Shown here: positions 7,939 to 17,000 of the stretch, in pieces | Layout: each line of letters starts with the position of its first letter | Numbering within the stretch: the first letter of the stretch is position 1 | DNA from: an uncultured Coriobacteriaceae bacterium | GTDB lineage: Bacteria > Actinomycetota > Coriobacteriia > Coriobacteriales > Atopobiaceae | Length of the DNA: 50,201 nt | Assembly: GCA_902786015.1 (NCBI GenBank) | Contig: CADAAU010000021.1 | Coordinates: forward strand, 1 to 50,201 | Reading direction: 5' to 3' | Position numbers and translations under genes: made by a program | The notes under the pieces: model-generated | What the model was told of the DNA's origin: nothing | The model's input: only the letters and a program-made list of their open reading frames with translations | Database searches by the model: none

Positions 7939-8823
7939 ATGGGCATGGTAGGGCTGCGAGCTCCCGCAAAAGTAAACTTGCATTTGGGAATATACCCCTG
8001 TTTGGATGAACAGGGGTATCATCGTGCCGATTCGCTTATGGTCGCACTCAATGTGGCCGATGAGGTGGAGGTACGCGAACTGTCGGCCGGGTCTCCGCTT
8101 GTGGTGCGTTGTGATCCGGCGATAGATTTACCACAAGAGAAGAACACGGCATATCGTGCTGCCAAGGAATTTGCGAGAGCTCTGGGACGTGAGGCGTGCG
8201 TGGACGTTTTGCTGCGCAAGCACGTGCCGAGTCAAGCAGGGCTGGGTGGCGCGTCGTCAGATGCTGCCGCGGTGTTGCTTGCGTTGTGTGAGCTGTGGGG
8301 CGTGGATCCTACGGAGCCCGTGGTGGCTGAGGTCGCGCGTTCCGTGGGCGCAGACGTGGCGTTCTTCCTAGATCCAGTGCCCACGTTACTGGTAGGACGC
8401 GGGGATGTGGTGGCAGAGAAGTTTGCTCCGCTCGCAGAGCCTGTGCCGGTGGTTTTGGTGCGCCCGGCGGGGGAGGGCGTGAGTACCCCAGTGGCATATC
8501 GAGCCTTTGATGAGGAGCACGAGGAGCCAAGGGATCCGGCGGAACTCTGTGCGGTTTTGCGGGCGGGTGGTGTGACGCCTCGGCGCGTGGCCGATCTGCT
8601 CGCAAACAACCTGGATTCGGTGGCGTGTAGGCTGCAACCGTCGGTTGCTGAGGTGCGTGACTGGCTGCAAGGACATTCGCTGGTTTTGGGTGCGCAGGTG
8701 AGTGGCTCGGGAAGCTGCGTGTTTGGGATTTGTGATTCTGATGTGGACGCCAGGCGAGTCGCGAACGATGCCATGGCACGCTTTGGTATGCATACGTGGG
8801 CTTGCGCCACGAGTTTTAGGTAA
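7939..8823 (+). CDS. ispE: 4-diphosphocytidyl-2-C-methyl-D-erythritol kinase
   Basis: GHMP-family kinase that phosphorylates CDP-methylerythritol in the MEP isoprenoid pathway. At 294 residues it has the expected length. The N-terminal LRAPAKVNLHLGI (with the conserved Lys/Asn of the substrate site), the ATP-binding glycine-rich loop SQAGLGGASSDAAA, and the C-terminal QVSGSGSCVFGI complete the three GHMP motifs. The start is set at the ATG at 7939, about ten nt after GAGGAG at the end of veg; an ATG two codons later is also possible. No terminator is apparent before the tRNA gene. Confidence 0.94.
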   Translation: MGMVGLRAPAKVNLHLGIYPCLDEQGYHRADSLMVALNVADEVEVRELSAGSPLVVRCDPAIDLPQEKNTAYRAAKEFARALGREACVDVLLRKHVPSQAGLGGASSDAAAVLLALCELWGVDPTEPVVAEVARSVGADVAFFLDPVPTLLVGRGDVVAEKFAPLAEPVPVVLVRPAGEGVSTPVAYRAFDEEHEEPRDPAELCAVLRAGGVTPRRVADLLANNLDSVACRLQPSVAEVRDWLQGHSLVLGAQVSGSGSCVFGICDSDVDARRVANDAMARFGMHTWACATSFR

Positions 8824-8964
8824 CAGCGACCCGAATAACATCAAAATATAAAATGGATTTGCCTCCGGGAGTGAACAGTAGTCGTTCTGGTGACGGCTTA
8901 TGAGGTTTTTTCTTTTTGAGGGTATTCCTTGCCGCAAAATCTGCTATTATTCTATCTTGCGCTT

Positions 8965-9041
8965 CGGGACGTGGCGCAGTTTGGTAGCGCGCACGGTTCG
9001 GGACCGTGAGGCCGCTGGTTCGAATCCAGTCGTCCCGACCA
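8965..9041 (+). tRNA. tRNA-Pro (anticodon CGG)
   Basis: A 77-nt tRNA with acceptor stem CGGGACG/CGTCCCG and encoded CCA. The anticodon arm is CACGG-TTCGGGA-CCGTG, giving anticodon CGG, and the T loop is TTCGAAT. It is intact and is the attachment target of the downstream island: its 3' part from the anticodon loop onward recurs exactly at 18665-18711. Confidence 0.97.
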
Positions 9042-9043
9042 GA
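8997..9043. repeat. Left attachment-site repeat (within tRNA-Pro)
   Basis: A 47-bp sequence identical to 18665-18711. It runs from the anticodon loop through CCA plus two bases. The bases just outside differ (G versus A on the left; C versus A on the right), so the match is a bounded core and not a longer duplication. This is the classic footprint of tyrosine-integrase insertion into a tRNA 3' half. Confidence 0.93.
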
Positions 9044-9050
9044 CTTTCCG

Positions 9051-9085
9051 CAGGTCAGAGGGTTGTTCCTCTGGCCTGTTTTGTT
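9051..9085 (+). terminator. Terminator just after tRNA-Pro, inside the island
   Basis: CAGGTCAGAGG (9051-9061) pairs with CCTCTGGCCTG (9068-9078, one G-T pair) around a six-base loop, followed by TTTTGTTTT. It was presumably brought in by the element and now terminates the tRNA transcript. Confidence 0.8.
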
Positions 9086-9087
9086 TT

Positions 9088-9118
9088 CGCGGTCTGCCCG
9101 CGGTCTATTCGCGGTCTG
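9088..9118. repeat. Three 11-bp tandem CGCGGTCT repeats beside the left attachment site
   Basis: CGCGGTCT starts at 9088, 9099 and 9110, with exact 11-bp spacing (one helical turn). It is followed by an imperfect hairpin at 9121-9164 (GATTGGG/CCCAATC with TTTGC/GCAAA inside). Short phased repeats next to an attachment core resemble arm-type integrase or excisionase sites, but no such protein is encoded here. The rest of 9165-9332 shows no gene. Confidence 0.6.
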
Positions 9119-9332
9119 TAGATTGGGAGCAATTTGCCAGAGTGCCCCTTCGCAAATCCCAATCGGGCGAGCGGCTGGTTCAAATCGGCGGGTGGCTGCT
9201 ATGCGCGTGGTGTCTGCAGATTGTGAAAAGTCAGCAATCTTCCCGGGGAGTGCGTCGTAGCGGCTTCTCTGAGATAAAGCAAGAAATGACCTCCGACCTA
9301 TGCCGTGGACTTTCGCGGCTGTTACACTAATC

Positions 9333-9368
9333 TGGCAAAAGTCGTATGAAACCGTTATACTTTTGGCA
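9333..9368 (+). promoter_or_regulatory. Leaderless abiE-jet promoter with overlapping inverted-repeat operator
   Basis: A -35-like TGGCAA (9333-9338) and a -10 TATACT (9356-9361) are spaced 17 bp apart, which puts the transcription start at or next to the abiEi ATG at 9368; there is no Shine-Dalgarno before it. The inverted repeat TGGCAAAAGT (9333-9342) / ACTTTTGGCA (9359-9368), one mismatch, covers the -35 box, part of the -10 box and the start point. AbiEi antitoxins are known to repress their own promoters by binding inverted repeats, so this is the probable operator. Confidence 0.65.
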
Positions 9369-9916
9369 TGAGCAAATTCGACAGCATATTCGAGAAGGCC
9401 ATCGACAACCATGGCCTCATAACCTCGGCCGAAGCGCGCGTGCTCGGTGTGAGCAACAACGAGCTCGTGCAGTACGCGCGACGCGGGTCCTTGCTGCGGG
9501 TCGGCCAAGGCGTGTATCGTCTCGCACGACACGTCCCCTCCGAGGCAGACCCCTACGCGCTCGCCGTCGCCCTGGTCGGTCCCGGCGCCTACCTTTACGG
9601 CGAGTCCGTCATAGCGTTGCTGGGGCTTGCGCCCACGACGCCGGGCATGATGCTCGTCGCGTCCCCGAGGCGCGTGAGGAGGAACCTGCCCCACTACGTG
9701 CGAATTGTGTCCGTCTCCGATGGCTTGCCCACGAGGACATACGACGGGGTGCCCTGCCAGCTAGTGGACGACGCCATTCGGGCAGAAGGGGGACGCATGC
9801 TTACGGACCGGCTCATCGAGGCCGCTACGGAGGCGCGGGCTCGTGGCCTGATTACCAGAAGGCGATACGACAGGCTGATTGACGATCTGGGAGGGGACGC
9901 CCGTGAAGATACCTAA
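9368..9916 (+). CDS. abiEi: AbiEi-family antitoxin / transcriptional repressor
   Basis: A 182-residue cytoplasmic DNA-binding antitoxin of the type IV AbiE system. Residues about 15-55 form the AbiEi winged helix (ITSAEARVLGVSNNELVQYA, then a GVYRLA wing), and YLYGESVIALLGLAP begins the C-terminal domain. In characterised AbiE systems the protein represses its own operon and counteracts the AbiEii toxin without a stable complex. No ribosome binding site precedes the ATG and the -10 box ends six bases upstream, so translation is probably leaderless. It overlaps abiEii by 14 bp. As first gene of a six-gene operon it is well placed to control the jet genes as well; that part is inference. Confidence 0.88.
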   Translation: MSKFDSIFEKAIDNHGLITSAEARVLGVSNNELVQYARRGSLLRVGQGVYRLARHVPSEADPYALAVALVGPGAYLYGESVIALLGLAPTTPGMMLVASPRRVRRNLPHYVRIVSVSDGLPTRTYDGVPCQLVDDAIRAEGGRMLTDRLIEAATEARARGLITRRRYDRLIDDLGGDAREDT

Positions 9917-10721
9917 CAGTAGAAGAAACCTCGACCTTGCGATTGAGCGAAAGTTTGGGCGCGGTAACTCATACATGCGCGCACGGACCGCGATGGCAAA
10001 CGTAGTGGTGGGTCAGCTGCTGCCCGGCGGGGCGGTAAAGGGCGGCAGTGCCATAAAGCTGCGCTTCGGCGAGGAGGTCACGCGCTTCACGACCGATTTA
10101 GACGTGGCGCGGGCAACTGGGCTAGACGAATATGTGGCAGACCTCGAGGACGCCTTGGATGAGGGGTGGTGTGGCTTCTCGGGCACCGTAGTGCCTAGGA
10201 GGCCCGCTCACCCGAAGGACGTCCCTGACCAGTACGTCATGCGACCATACGACATAAAGCTGTCGTACAATGGAACGCCGTGGTGCACAGTGCCGCTAGA
10301 GGTCGGCCATGACGAGATTGGTGACGCCGACGAACCCGACTGGGGACTTCCGGATGACGTGCGGCAGATTTTCTTGGACTTGGGGTTTCCAGAGCCTCGA
10401 CGGGTTCCACTCATGCCGCTCCACCACCAGGTCGCCCAAAAGCTCCACGCCGTGACGGCGCCCGGCGGCGAGCGCGCACACGATCTGATTGATCTTCAGG
10501 TAATAGTGTCGATGGGTGAGCTCGACTTTCCGCTCACGAGGGCTACGTGCGAGAGATTGTTTGCGTACAGAGGGATGCAGCAGTGGCCCCCCGAGGTCGT
10601 CCAAGGTCCAGGCTGGGAGAAGAGAGACGACGACCAGCGTGCGGGCGTAGACGTCCTGCCCACTGTAACCGAGGCCGTGGAGTGGGCCAACGATCTCGTT
10701 CGGAGGATTGCTCGTGCGTAG
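9903..10721 (+). CDS. abiEii: AbiEii/AbiGii-family nucleotidyltransferase toxin
   Basis: A 272-residue nucleotidyltransferase of the AbiEii family, the toxin of type IV systems that causes growth arrest on phage infection; the related MenT enzymes modify tRNA 3' ends. The active site is intact: KGGSAIKLRFG, then RFTTDLDVARA supplying the two catalytic Asp residues, and the later QKLHAV...HDLIDLQVI motif. I place the start at GTG 9903, preceded by GGGAGGGGA; the in-frame ATG at 9879 has no such site. It overlaps abiEi by 14 bp and jetD by 8 bp. All catalytic residues are present, so it is presumably active and needs AbiEi. Confidence 0.9.
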   Translation: MKIPNSRRNLDLAIERKFGRGNSYMRARTAMANVVVGQLLPGGAVKGGSAIKLRFGEEVTRFTTDLDVARATGLDEYVADLEDALDEGWCGFSGTVVPRRPAHPKDVPDQYVMRPYDIKLSYNGTPWCTVPLEVGHDEIGDADEPDWGLPDDVRQIFLDLGFPEPRRVPLMPLHHQVAQKLHAVTAPGGERAHDLIDLQVIVSMGELDFPLTRATCERLFAYRGMQQWPPEVVQGPGWEKRDDDQRAGVDVLPTVTEAVEWANDLVRRIARA

Positions 10722-11751
10722 GGTTGCTGATGACTGCGAGTTGGTGCGCGAGTATATCGAAGGACTAAGACGCCGGCGCAAGACTGTGACGCTTGAGGAA
10801 CTCTCTACCCGTCTTGACACCAACGACTGGGGGAGAATTCATGCCGCGATAACCCCTTTGCTCGAAGAGGGCACCCTCGTTCCGCTCAAGACGGCAAAGA
10901 GCAACGGCAGCACCGAGCACCCCCTGTTCGAGAAGTACCGCATCGCGAGCGAGCCCGTGCCTGCGCACGACCTCACCGCGCTTCACCCTGCGCTCGTGAC
11001 CTCCACCTACCTGGAGCGCCACGCAGTAGAGTGCGACAAGTGGTGGAGCGAGCTGACGCTGCTTTCCGCGTGGCTTGGCAAAGGCCATTCTGAGCGGGAC
11101 GCGACCCTGCGCGAGCGTTGCTGGGAGGTGTTCGGCAACGAGAAGGTCTACGAGTCTCGCGGACTCTCTGCATGTGTGCGCAACACGAGCGGACAAGAGC
11201 TACGCGAGCTGCTGGTGGTGCGCGAGGACGCGCCCGAGGACCTTCCCTTTGTCGTGGCGCCTGGCGTCATCGCTCCCACAAGCGTCGTGGTCGTGGAGAA
11301 CCGCGATCCCTACCTGGCCATACGAAGACAGCTCCTCGCAGGGCATCGCGCGATCTTTGGCATGCCCGTCGATGCCGTGGTGTGTGGGTATGGCAACAAG
11401 GTACGGCAGGCCAAGGGTGCGTCACTCCGCTTTGCGCTTGAGTCGATGCACACCGCACCAGACGTCCGCGTCCTCTATTGGGGCGACCTCGACCGTGAGG
11501 GGCTCGCCATCCTTGCGGCACTTCGCGACGAGGGCTTGGTCGAGCCGTTTACCGCAGCGTACGAGGCAATGACGCACGCACGACGCAGCGAGCCACGCCC
11601 GTCGCCGGACGGTCGCGAGATGCCCACGCCATCGCTCGACGGCATCTTCGAAGGCAGTCTGCGCGATCGCATCGAAGCCATCGCACGAGACGAGATGTTG
11701 CTTCCGCAGGAATGCGTGAGCTTTAGAGCAATGGGGAAGGCGATGCCGTGA
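10714..11751 (+). CDS. jetD: JetD-like Wadjet nuclease subunit (winged helix + Toprim, DUF2220-type)
   Basis: A 345-residue protein matching the JetD/MksG subunit, which cleaves plasmid DNA after the SMC motor has extruded it. The N-terminal part (about 1-75, TVTLEELSTRLDTNDWGRI) looks like a winged helix. The C-terminal Toprim fold has VVVVENRD with E195, the YGNKVRQAKG segment, and YWGDLDREG with D258 and D260, the metal-binding residues expected for cleavage. The start is GTG 10714, 7 nt after GGAGG; the TTG at 10708 would be too close. It overlaps the preceding toxin stop and shares a 4-bp GTGA overlap with jetA. Its place before jetA differs from the textbook jetABCD order. Confidence 0.85.
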   Translation: MRRVADDCELVREYIEGLRRRRKTVTLEELSTRLDTNDWGRIHAAITPLLEEGTLVPLKTAKSNGSTEHPLFEKYRIASEPVPAHDLTALHPALVTSTYLERHAVECDKWWSELTLLSAWLGKGHSERDATLRERCWEVFGNEKVYESRGLSACVRNTSGQELRELLVVREDAPEDLPFVVAPGVIAPTSVVVVENRDPYLAIRRQLLAGHRAIFGMPVDAVVCGYGNKVRQAKGASLRFALESMHTAPDVRVLYWGDLDREGLAILAALRDEGLVEPFTAAYEAMTHARRSEPRPSPDGREMPTPSLDGIFEGSLRDRIEAIARDEMLLPQECVSFRAMGKAMP

Positions 11752-13364
11752 GTGTGCCAAGCGTGAAAGACGACTGGGTCGAGTATGCCCTCTCGATGGC
11801 GGACGACGCGGGCAAAGGAGGCCGGGACCTCACGCTCGTTGCGACCAGGCTCGAAGGGTTGTCGCTTGAGGCCGCCGTCGCAGATCGGTTGCGGTTGATT
11901 GTTCAGAGGCAGCAGACCTTTGGCGAGGATGATGTCTCGCGGGCGAGTCGAGCGCTCTTTGGCGAGCTTGCGCATTGGCTGCTCGAGTTTATGGTGGCGG
12001 CGAGCTACGTGCGACAGGAACGTGGCCTCCTTGAGGAGGAGCTATCCTTTGCGGTGGGAAGGTGGTTCTCGCGCTTGGGAACCGAGCTCTACGAGGTCGA
12101 GCGCGCAACGCTGACCAATTCGATTCTGGTAAAGTCCCTCCTCAACGACGCCAAGCCGTTTGTGGTGGCGCGAACGTCCGACGAAGGAGTCGTGCTGGTC
12201 GAGGCGCCTCTGCTCGTGCGCGTGGAACACGGCCGATATCGCGTGACCGACGAGACGGAGAACTACCTCTATCACCTGGACTCGACCATCGACTCCTTCG
12301 CCTCCGACTACACGCTGGTGGCCGCGCGTATGGGCAGGGAGCTGGACTCGCGCAGCTACGACAAGAGCAGCCACACGGTTATGGAAATGGTGGCCACGGT
12401 GGGACATGTGCGTCTGCTCATGAGCGCGCTGGTGGACGAGACGGGTCGCCTCGGTCCCGACGAGCAGTCTGAGCGCTACGAGGCCATTCGGCGCAGTGTT
12501 GAGGAGATACGACGTGGTGACGAGATCGAGCGACGCTATCAGGAGGAGGTCAATCGCATTTGGGAGGGATGGTCTGCCGACGATGCCATGGACCACATGC
12601 GTCAGACAAAGGGCGACCGTCTGGCCGACCTTCGCTCTCTCGGCGAGGGGCTGCGGCTGCTCTCGGCGGCAAAGTCTTGGATGTACGACGAGTACGCGAC
12701 GCTATCCGAGCGCTGCGAGGAGGTAACGCGTCACTACCTGAGGTCGAGTATCGTCACGACGCTTTTCTCGCTCGATGACCTCATGGACGAGGTGGCGCAT
12801 GCCGACCTATGTGACGTGGACTGGCTCGATGTCCTGCTGTTGCCGGCGACCTGCATGCGAGCGAACATCGACTACCCCATGCCGCCCATGGCGACGCTCG
12901 ATGACCTGTACGTGCAGACGCGCGAAGCCGAGGAGCTAACCACAGTCGATCTGGACGCGCTGATGGAGGGCGACGAGGACGCGGAGAATCCCGACGACAC
13001 GCGGTCTGTGGCTCTTGCGAGGGATTTTGCCACATGGCTAGCCCAGGGTGGCGACAGCTTGGAGGAGTGGGTTGCCACTCGCAGCCCCGAAGACCTGTTT
13101 GCCGACATGGAGTCGTATGGTCTTGCGCGTCTGGTGTCGTCGCTGCTCACAGATGACGGTCGTAGTGCGCCCACTGGGCAAGGCCGCCTTTCCAGCTTTG
13201 CCGACGCATCGTGGCCCGAGGAGATCCTGCCCCCGGCGCAGAGGGGCCTTCGCGTTGTGGCCTACAAGACGGGTGACGAGGTGGAGTACCTGGGGAGTGG
13301 GGACGGATTGGACGTGTACGGCACGCTTGAAGACCTGAGGTTCGAGGTGGTGGCCCATGCATGA
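11748..13364 (+). CDS. jetA: JetA-like Wadjet subunit (MukF/kleisin-like)
   Basis: A 538-residue, acidic, mostly helical cytoplasmic protein. Size, helical pattern and position next to jetB and jetC identify it as the JetA/MksF kleisin-like subunit that bridges the SMC heads; the primary sequence has no catalytic motif. The N-terminal third (about 35-190) has a winged-helix-like make-up, followed by long amphipathic helices (about 250-370) and an acidic stretch near residues 400-425. Start at GTG 11748, 7 nt after GGGGAAGG, in a 4-bp overlap with jetD; it overlaps jetB by 8 bp. The call is stronger by context than by sequence alone. Confidence 0.75.
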   Translation: MSVPSVKDDWVEYALSMADDAGKGGRDLTLVATRLEGLSLEAAVADRLRLIVQRQQTFGEDDVSRASRALFGELAHWLLEFMVAASYVRQERGLLEEELSFAVGRWFSRLGTELYEVERATLTNSILVKSLLNDAKPFVVARTSDEGVVLVEAPLLVRVEHGRYRVTDETENYLYHLDSTIDSFASDYTLVAARMGRELDSRSYDKSSHTVMEMVATVGHVRLLMSALVDETGRLGPDEQSERYEAIRRSVEEIRRGDEIERRYQEEVNRIWEGWSADDAMDHMRQTKGDRLADLRSLGEGLRLLSAAKSWMYDEYATLSERCEEVTRHYLRSSIVTTLFSLDDLMDEVAHADLCDVDWLDVLLLPATCMRANIDYPMPPMATLDDLYVQTREAEELTTVDLDALMEGDEDAENPDDTRSVALARDFATWLAQGGDSLEEWVATRSPEDLFADMESYGLARLVSSLLTDDGRSAPTGQGRLSSFADASWPEEILPPAQRGLRVVAYKTGDEVEYLGSGDGLDVYGTLEDLRFEVVAHA

Positions 13365-14061
13365 GGCAATGATGGAGACGGTGGGGCAGGTCTTGGCGCC
13401 GCTGCTCGCGCGTGGCGAGTTCGGTGTCGACAGTCCCGCGTGGGACCTGCTAAGGGACGATGAGGTATTCCTTGCGACCAACGCCTTGCTCTCCCAGCTT
13501 GGCGCACGACTTTCTGTGGCCAACGACCGTTGTTACCTCGTGCCCAGGGAGCTGTCATCACCGCTTTTACGTGGAACGCCCCGTATGGCTGATGTCTTTC
13601 GCGATCAGGGCAGAGATGAGCCCGGGCGGGCCAACCTGCAGGCTATGCTCACCCTCTTGGTTCTGCGCAAGCTCCTGGACCCGTGCTCCGAGGACGGACT
13701 CTCGCAGGCGGGTCGAGGCGGTATCGTGCCGGTAGAGTCGATGGTCAACGTGTGCGAGGACGCGCTTGCGGAGCTCTCTCGTCAAGAGGGTCTCTCCGAG
13801 TACATGCGCTCTGCACTGGACGAATGGGATCGCAGCTCGCGGCCTGCGACGGGCCATTCCAACGTGTTCAGCCACGAGGGCCTCGTTCGCTACGTGCTTC
13901 AAGCCTTGGCGAGAAAGGGCGTGGTGACAGTCGACAATGGTGACTCGGGTCGCATGGCGTACTTTGGGCCGACTGCGCGGTTGGTCGCCCAAGCGCGCGA
14001 GGTGCTGGACTCCGAACGATACCAGGAAATCTCTGCGGCCCTTGCCGGCGAGGAGGAGTGA
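13357..14061 (+). CDS. jetB: JetB-like Wadjet subunit (MukE/KITE-like)
   Basis: A 234-residue protein occupying the JetB/MksE position between kleisin and SMC genes. Two winged-helix-like segments can be seen, one around 25-65 (DDEVFLATNALLSQLGARLSV, then YLVP) and one around 160-210 (HEGLVRYVLQALARKGVV). This is the architecture of KITE proteins, which bind kleisin and DNA. GAGGTGG precedes the ATG, which overlaps the end of jetA by 8 bp. jetC begins 3 bp after its stop, as expected for stoichiometric complex subunits. No catalytic residues are expected. Confidence 0.75.
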   Translation: MHEAMMETVGQVLAPLLARGEFGVDSPAWDLLRDDEVFLATNALLSQLGARLSVANDRCYLVPRELSSPLLRGTPRMADVFRDQGRDEPGRANLQAMLTLLVLRKLLDPCSEDGLSQAGRGGIVPVESMVNVCEDALAELSRQEGLSEYMRSALDEWDRSSRPATGHSNVFSHEGLVRYVLQALARKGVVTVDNGDSGRMAYFGPTARLVAQAREVLDSERYQEISAALAGEEE

Positions 14062-14064
14062 GTC

Positions 14065-17000
14065 ATGTCCACAGTCATCGCCTTCATGCCCATGAACCTG
14101 CGCCTTTACGACCGAGAGGAGCGCGACCTGCGCACGTACGTCTCGCCCCTGTTCGACTGTGCCCAGGCTCCCGACGATGTTCGGGGTGTAAATGCGCACA
14201 TCGTTGCAGACAATGGCGGTGGCAAGAGCACGCTTCTGCTCTTCTTCGAGCTTTTGTTTTGCAAGCCGAGCCGACAACATCCCAGAGTGGGAGACAAGCG
14301 GGTGATCGACTACCTCAGGCGCGCGGCCGAGGACCTGCACGATCCAACGCCCACCACCATGGCAGTGCTCGTGCGACGTGACGAGGCGGGACTCATGCGG
14401 CGGGCACGCGATACCATATTTGGGTACACGGTGGCTCTGCGCGGCGATGGCTCCTCGCTTGACCTGCGACGTTTTGTCATACCGCTTGCGGAGTGTCCGG
14501 GATTCACGCTCGAGCAGCTCGCACGCGACTACGTGTACGATGCCAATGGCGCGCCGTTGCCCTCGCGCGAGGTGCGCGAGCGTCTGGCGGGCTTTTCGGC
14601 CTGTCACCTCTACGATTCGTCAGAGTGGGATGGCTACGTCCAGCGGATGGCCGAGGCAGGCATAAGTTCCATTCTGTGGCGCGAGCTTGCAAGGATGAAC
14701 GCGGGAGAGGAAGCGGCCGATAGCTACTTTCGCACCAAGGACGCCTTCCGCAACATCGTGGGGCTCATTCAGGAGGCCCAGCAACCCACGAGTGGCGAGC
14801 GGGCAAAGGCCCTTCCCGAGGTTGCGTCCGACGTCGCGCGGCAAGTCTCCACGCAGGAGCGCGACCGTAAGGTCCGCGCGGCGAGTGTGAGGGCAGCTGA
14901 GTGCGTGGTGGACCTCTCCGCGAGCGTACGCGGCTACGCCGAGGCGCGCGAGAGCATGAAGGCGGCAGAGGACGAGGCGGGCGCCGCCGCGTCGACGCTC
15001 AGGGACGTCTCGGCAGGTCTTGCGTCCGAGCTCGAGGCGATTAGGGCCAGGTCGAGCACGTTCCAGGAGCGACGGTTGCTTAACGAGCAGCTGCACCTCT
15101 CCGAGCGCATGCGGCAATTTGAGCGCAAGCGGGACGATTGCCAAGCGGAGGTGCTGGCGTACAAGGAGGATGCCGAGCACAAGCGGGAGCTGTACAGAAG
15201 TGCGGTCACAGACGTGCTGCTCGATGACGCGGCTCGTAGTTGGGGTCGCTACCGGGTGCTTGGCGAGAAGATCAAAAACAAGCAGGAGCAGGTCAAGGTA
15301 CTCCAGGGGGAGTTTGCGGTCGACGAGGCGGTGTCGCATGCGAGCGAACGGGCTTGGCGAAGGCTCGGGCAAGCCGAGCGGAGTTCGCAGGACGCGCTTG
15401 ACCAGGCGAACGAGTCCCATGACAAGGCTGAGGACGACCTTGAGCGGACACAGCATGCGTATGCACAGGTTGACAAAGAGGCGCACGCGTGTGACGGCGA
15501 ACTGGGCGGTGCACGGGTCCGGCTTGACATTGCGCGCAAGGGATTGGCCCGTGTCGCGGAGAACTTGGAAGAACTTGATGAGCTGCAGGTAACGCTTGAG
15601 GGTTTTTACACTCGTGAGGCGCTCGAACGTGTGCGTCGCCGTGCCCAAACGGCGGAACGCAAGGCGCAGGCTGCCCTAGACGCGGCCAAGCAATCGTTGG
15701 CCGAGGCAGATGCTGCGGAAAAGGCCGCCCATGAGGCTCTTCGCGCCGCGAGGGAGAATCTGATTGTAAAAGATGCACGGGCACAGCGCTGGCAAGATCA
15801 TCTGGCAAGGACGGTTGAGCGTGACGAGCGGATGCGCGCTTCGGCGACACTGTGGCCAGAGGTAACGGAGCTTGCTGCCGTAGGAGACTATGGGCAGGCC
15901 ACGGAGCGCGTAGAGGCCCTCATGCAGTCGGCGGACGCGGAGGCCCGTGGCCAAGAGGAGGCCGAGCGTGCGGTGCAAGCACGTATCGACGCACTGGCGT
16001 TGGGTCGGCTCGATATGTCCGAGCAGCTCCGCTCATGGCTCGATCGTCGAGAGTTGGGTGCGCGCACGTTAGCCAGTCATCCCGGCATTCCCGCGGACGA
16101 TCGCGATCGGGTCTTCGAAGCATATCCGTGGCTTGCGCATGCTCTGGTCGTGGACGACGCGCAGCTAGGGAAGCTTGTCGCCGCAGCAAGGCAAGACGAG
16201 ATCGGCGAGTTTGGGCATGCCGTCTTCTACGTGCGCCAGGCAGATGTGCAACGCCTTCTGGATGCCACGAGGGTAGGGAACGATCTGTTCGCAAGCCAAG
16301 GTGGGACGCCAATCGTCGGTGCGCTCCGCACCGTCGAGCAAAGCTACCTCGAAGATCCCGTAGGCTACGAGGCGAGGATGCGCCAGCGCGTGGCTGAGGC
16401 TCACGAACGTGCGGCGAAGACGCGCGAAGTCTCTCGGCTGTTGGGCGGTGTTCGCAACGAGATCATGGGTCTCTCTGCTCACCTTGAAGCCATCGGCATG
16501 CAGGGCAAGACCTTGGCCGACGTTTCCGAGCGGGCCGCATTGGCCCAGAAGGACCTCCACGATGCAGAGCATGCTCGTGCGGCGCGTGAGGACGAGTGGT
16601 CCAATGCATGTGCGGCGCGCAATAACGCCGAGTCCTTGATGGAGGACGCACACCAGCGCGAGCGCGAGATGCGTGCGCAGCGTACGGTGATAGAGGAGCT
16701 GCAACGTCAGAACGAGGAATGCCTCGAGGCGAGTCACAGCTACGCCGAGGCCGAGCAGGCCTCTCGCCGGGCGTTACGCAAGAAGGAGTCAGCGTATCGT
16801 GAGCAGGAGGAGGCACGCGTTCGTCTGGGCGGTGCTGCCGAAGCCCTCGCCTCGGCTCAACGCGAGCGTGATGCCGTTCGTGACCTTCGCGAGCGTCTTG
16901 CGGCTTTGGGCGTGCAACCCGAGTCGACGGTCGCATCCGATGCGGCGTGCAGCTCCGCAGAACTTCGAGCAGCGGTGCAGTCGCTTGAGAACATCGTGCG

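Noticed and set aside
9165..9195. GGCTGGTTCAAATCGGC resembles a tRNA T-arm and a third attachment core
   Set aside because: Only about 17 of 22 bases match and no stem partners exist; too weak to call.
9142..9330. Small open frame after the tRNA that could be an excisionase
   Set aside because: The translation has no helix-turn-helix pattern, no ribosome binding site and overlaps the hairpin; it reads like non-coding DNA.
13567..14607. 346-codon minus-strand open frame across jetB/jetC
   Set aside because: Antisense shadow in GC-rich coding DNA; no family resemblance and no start signals.
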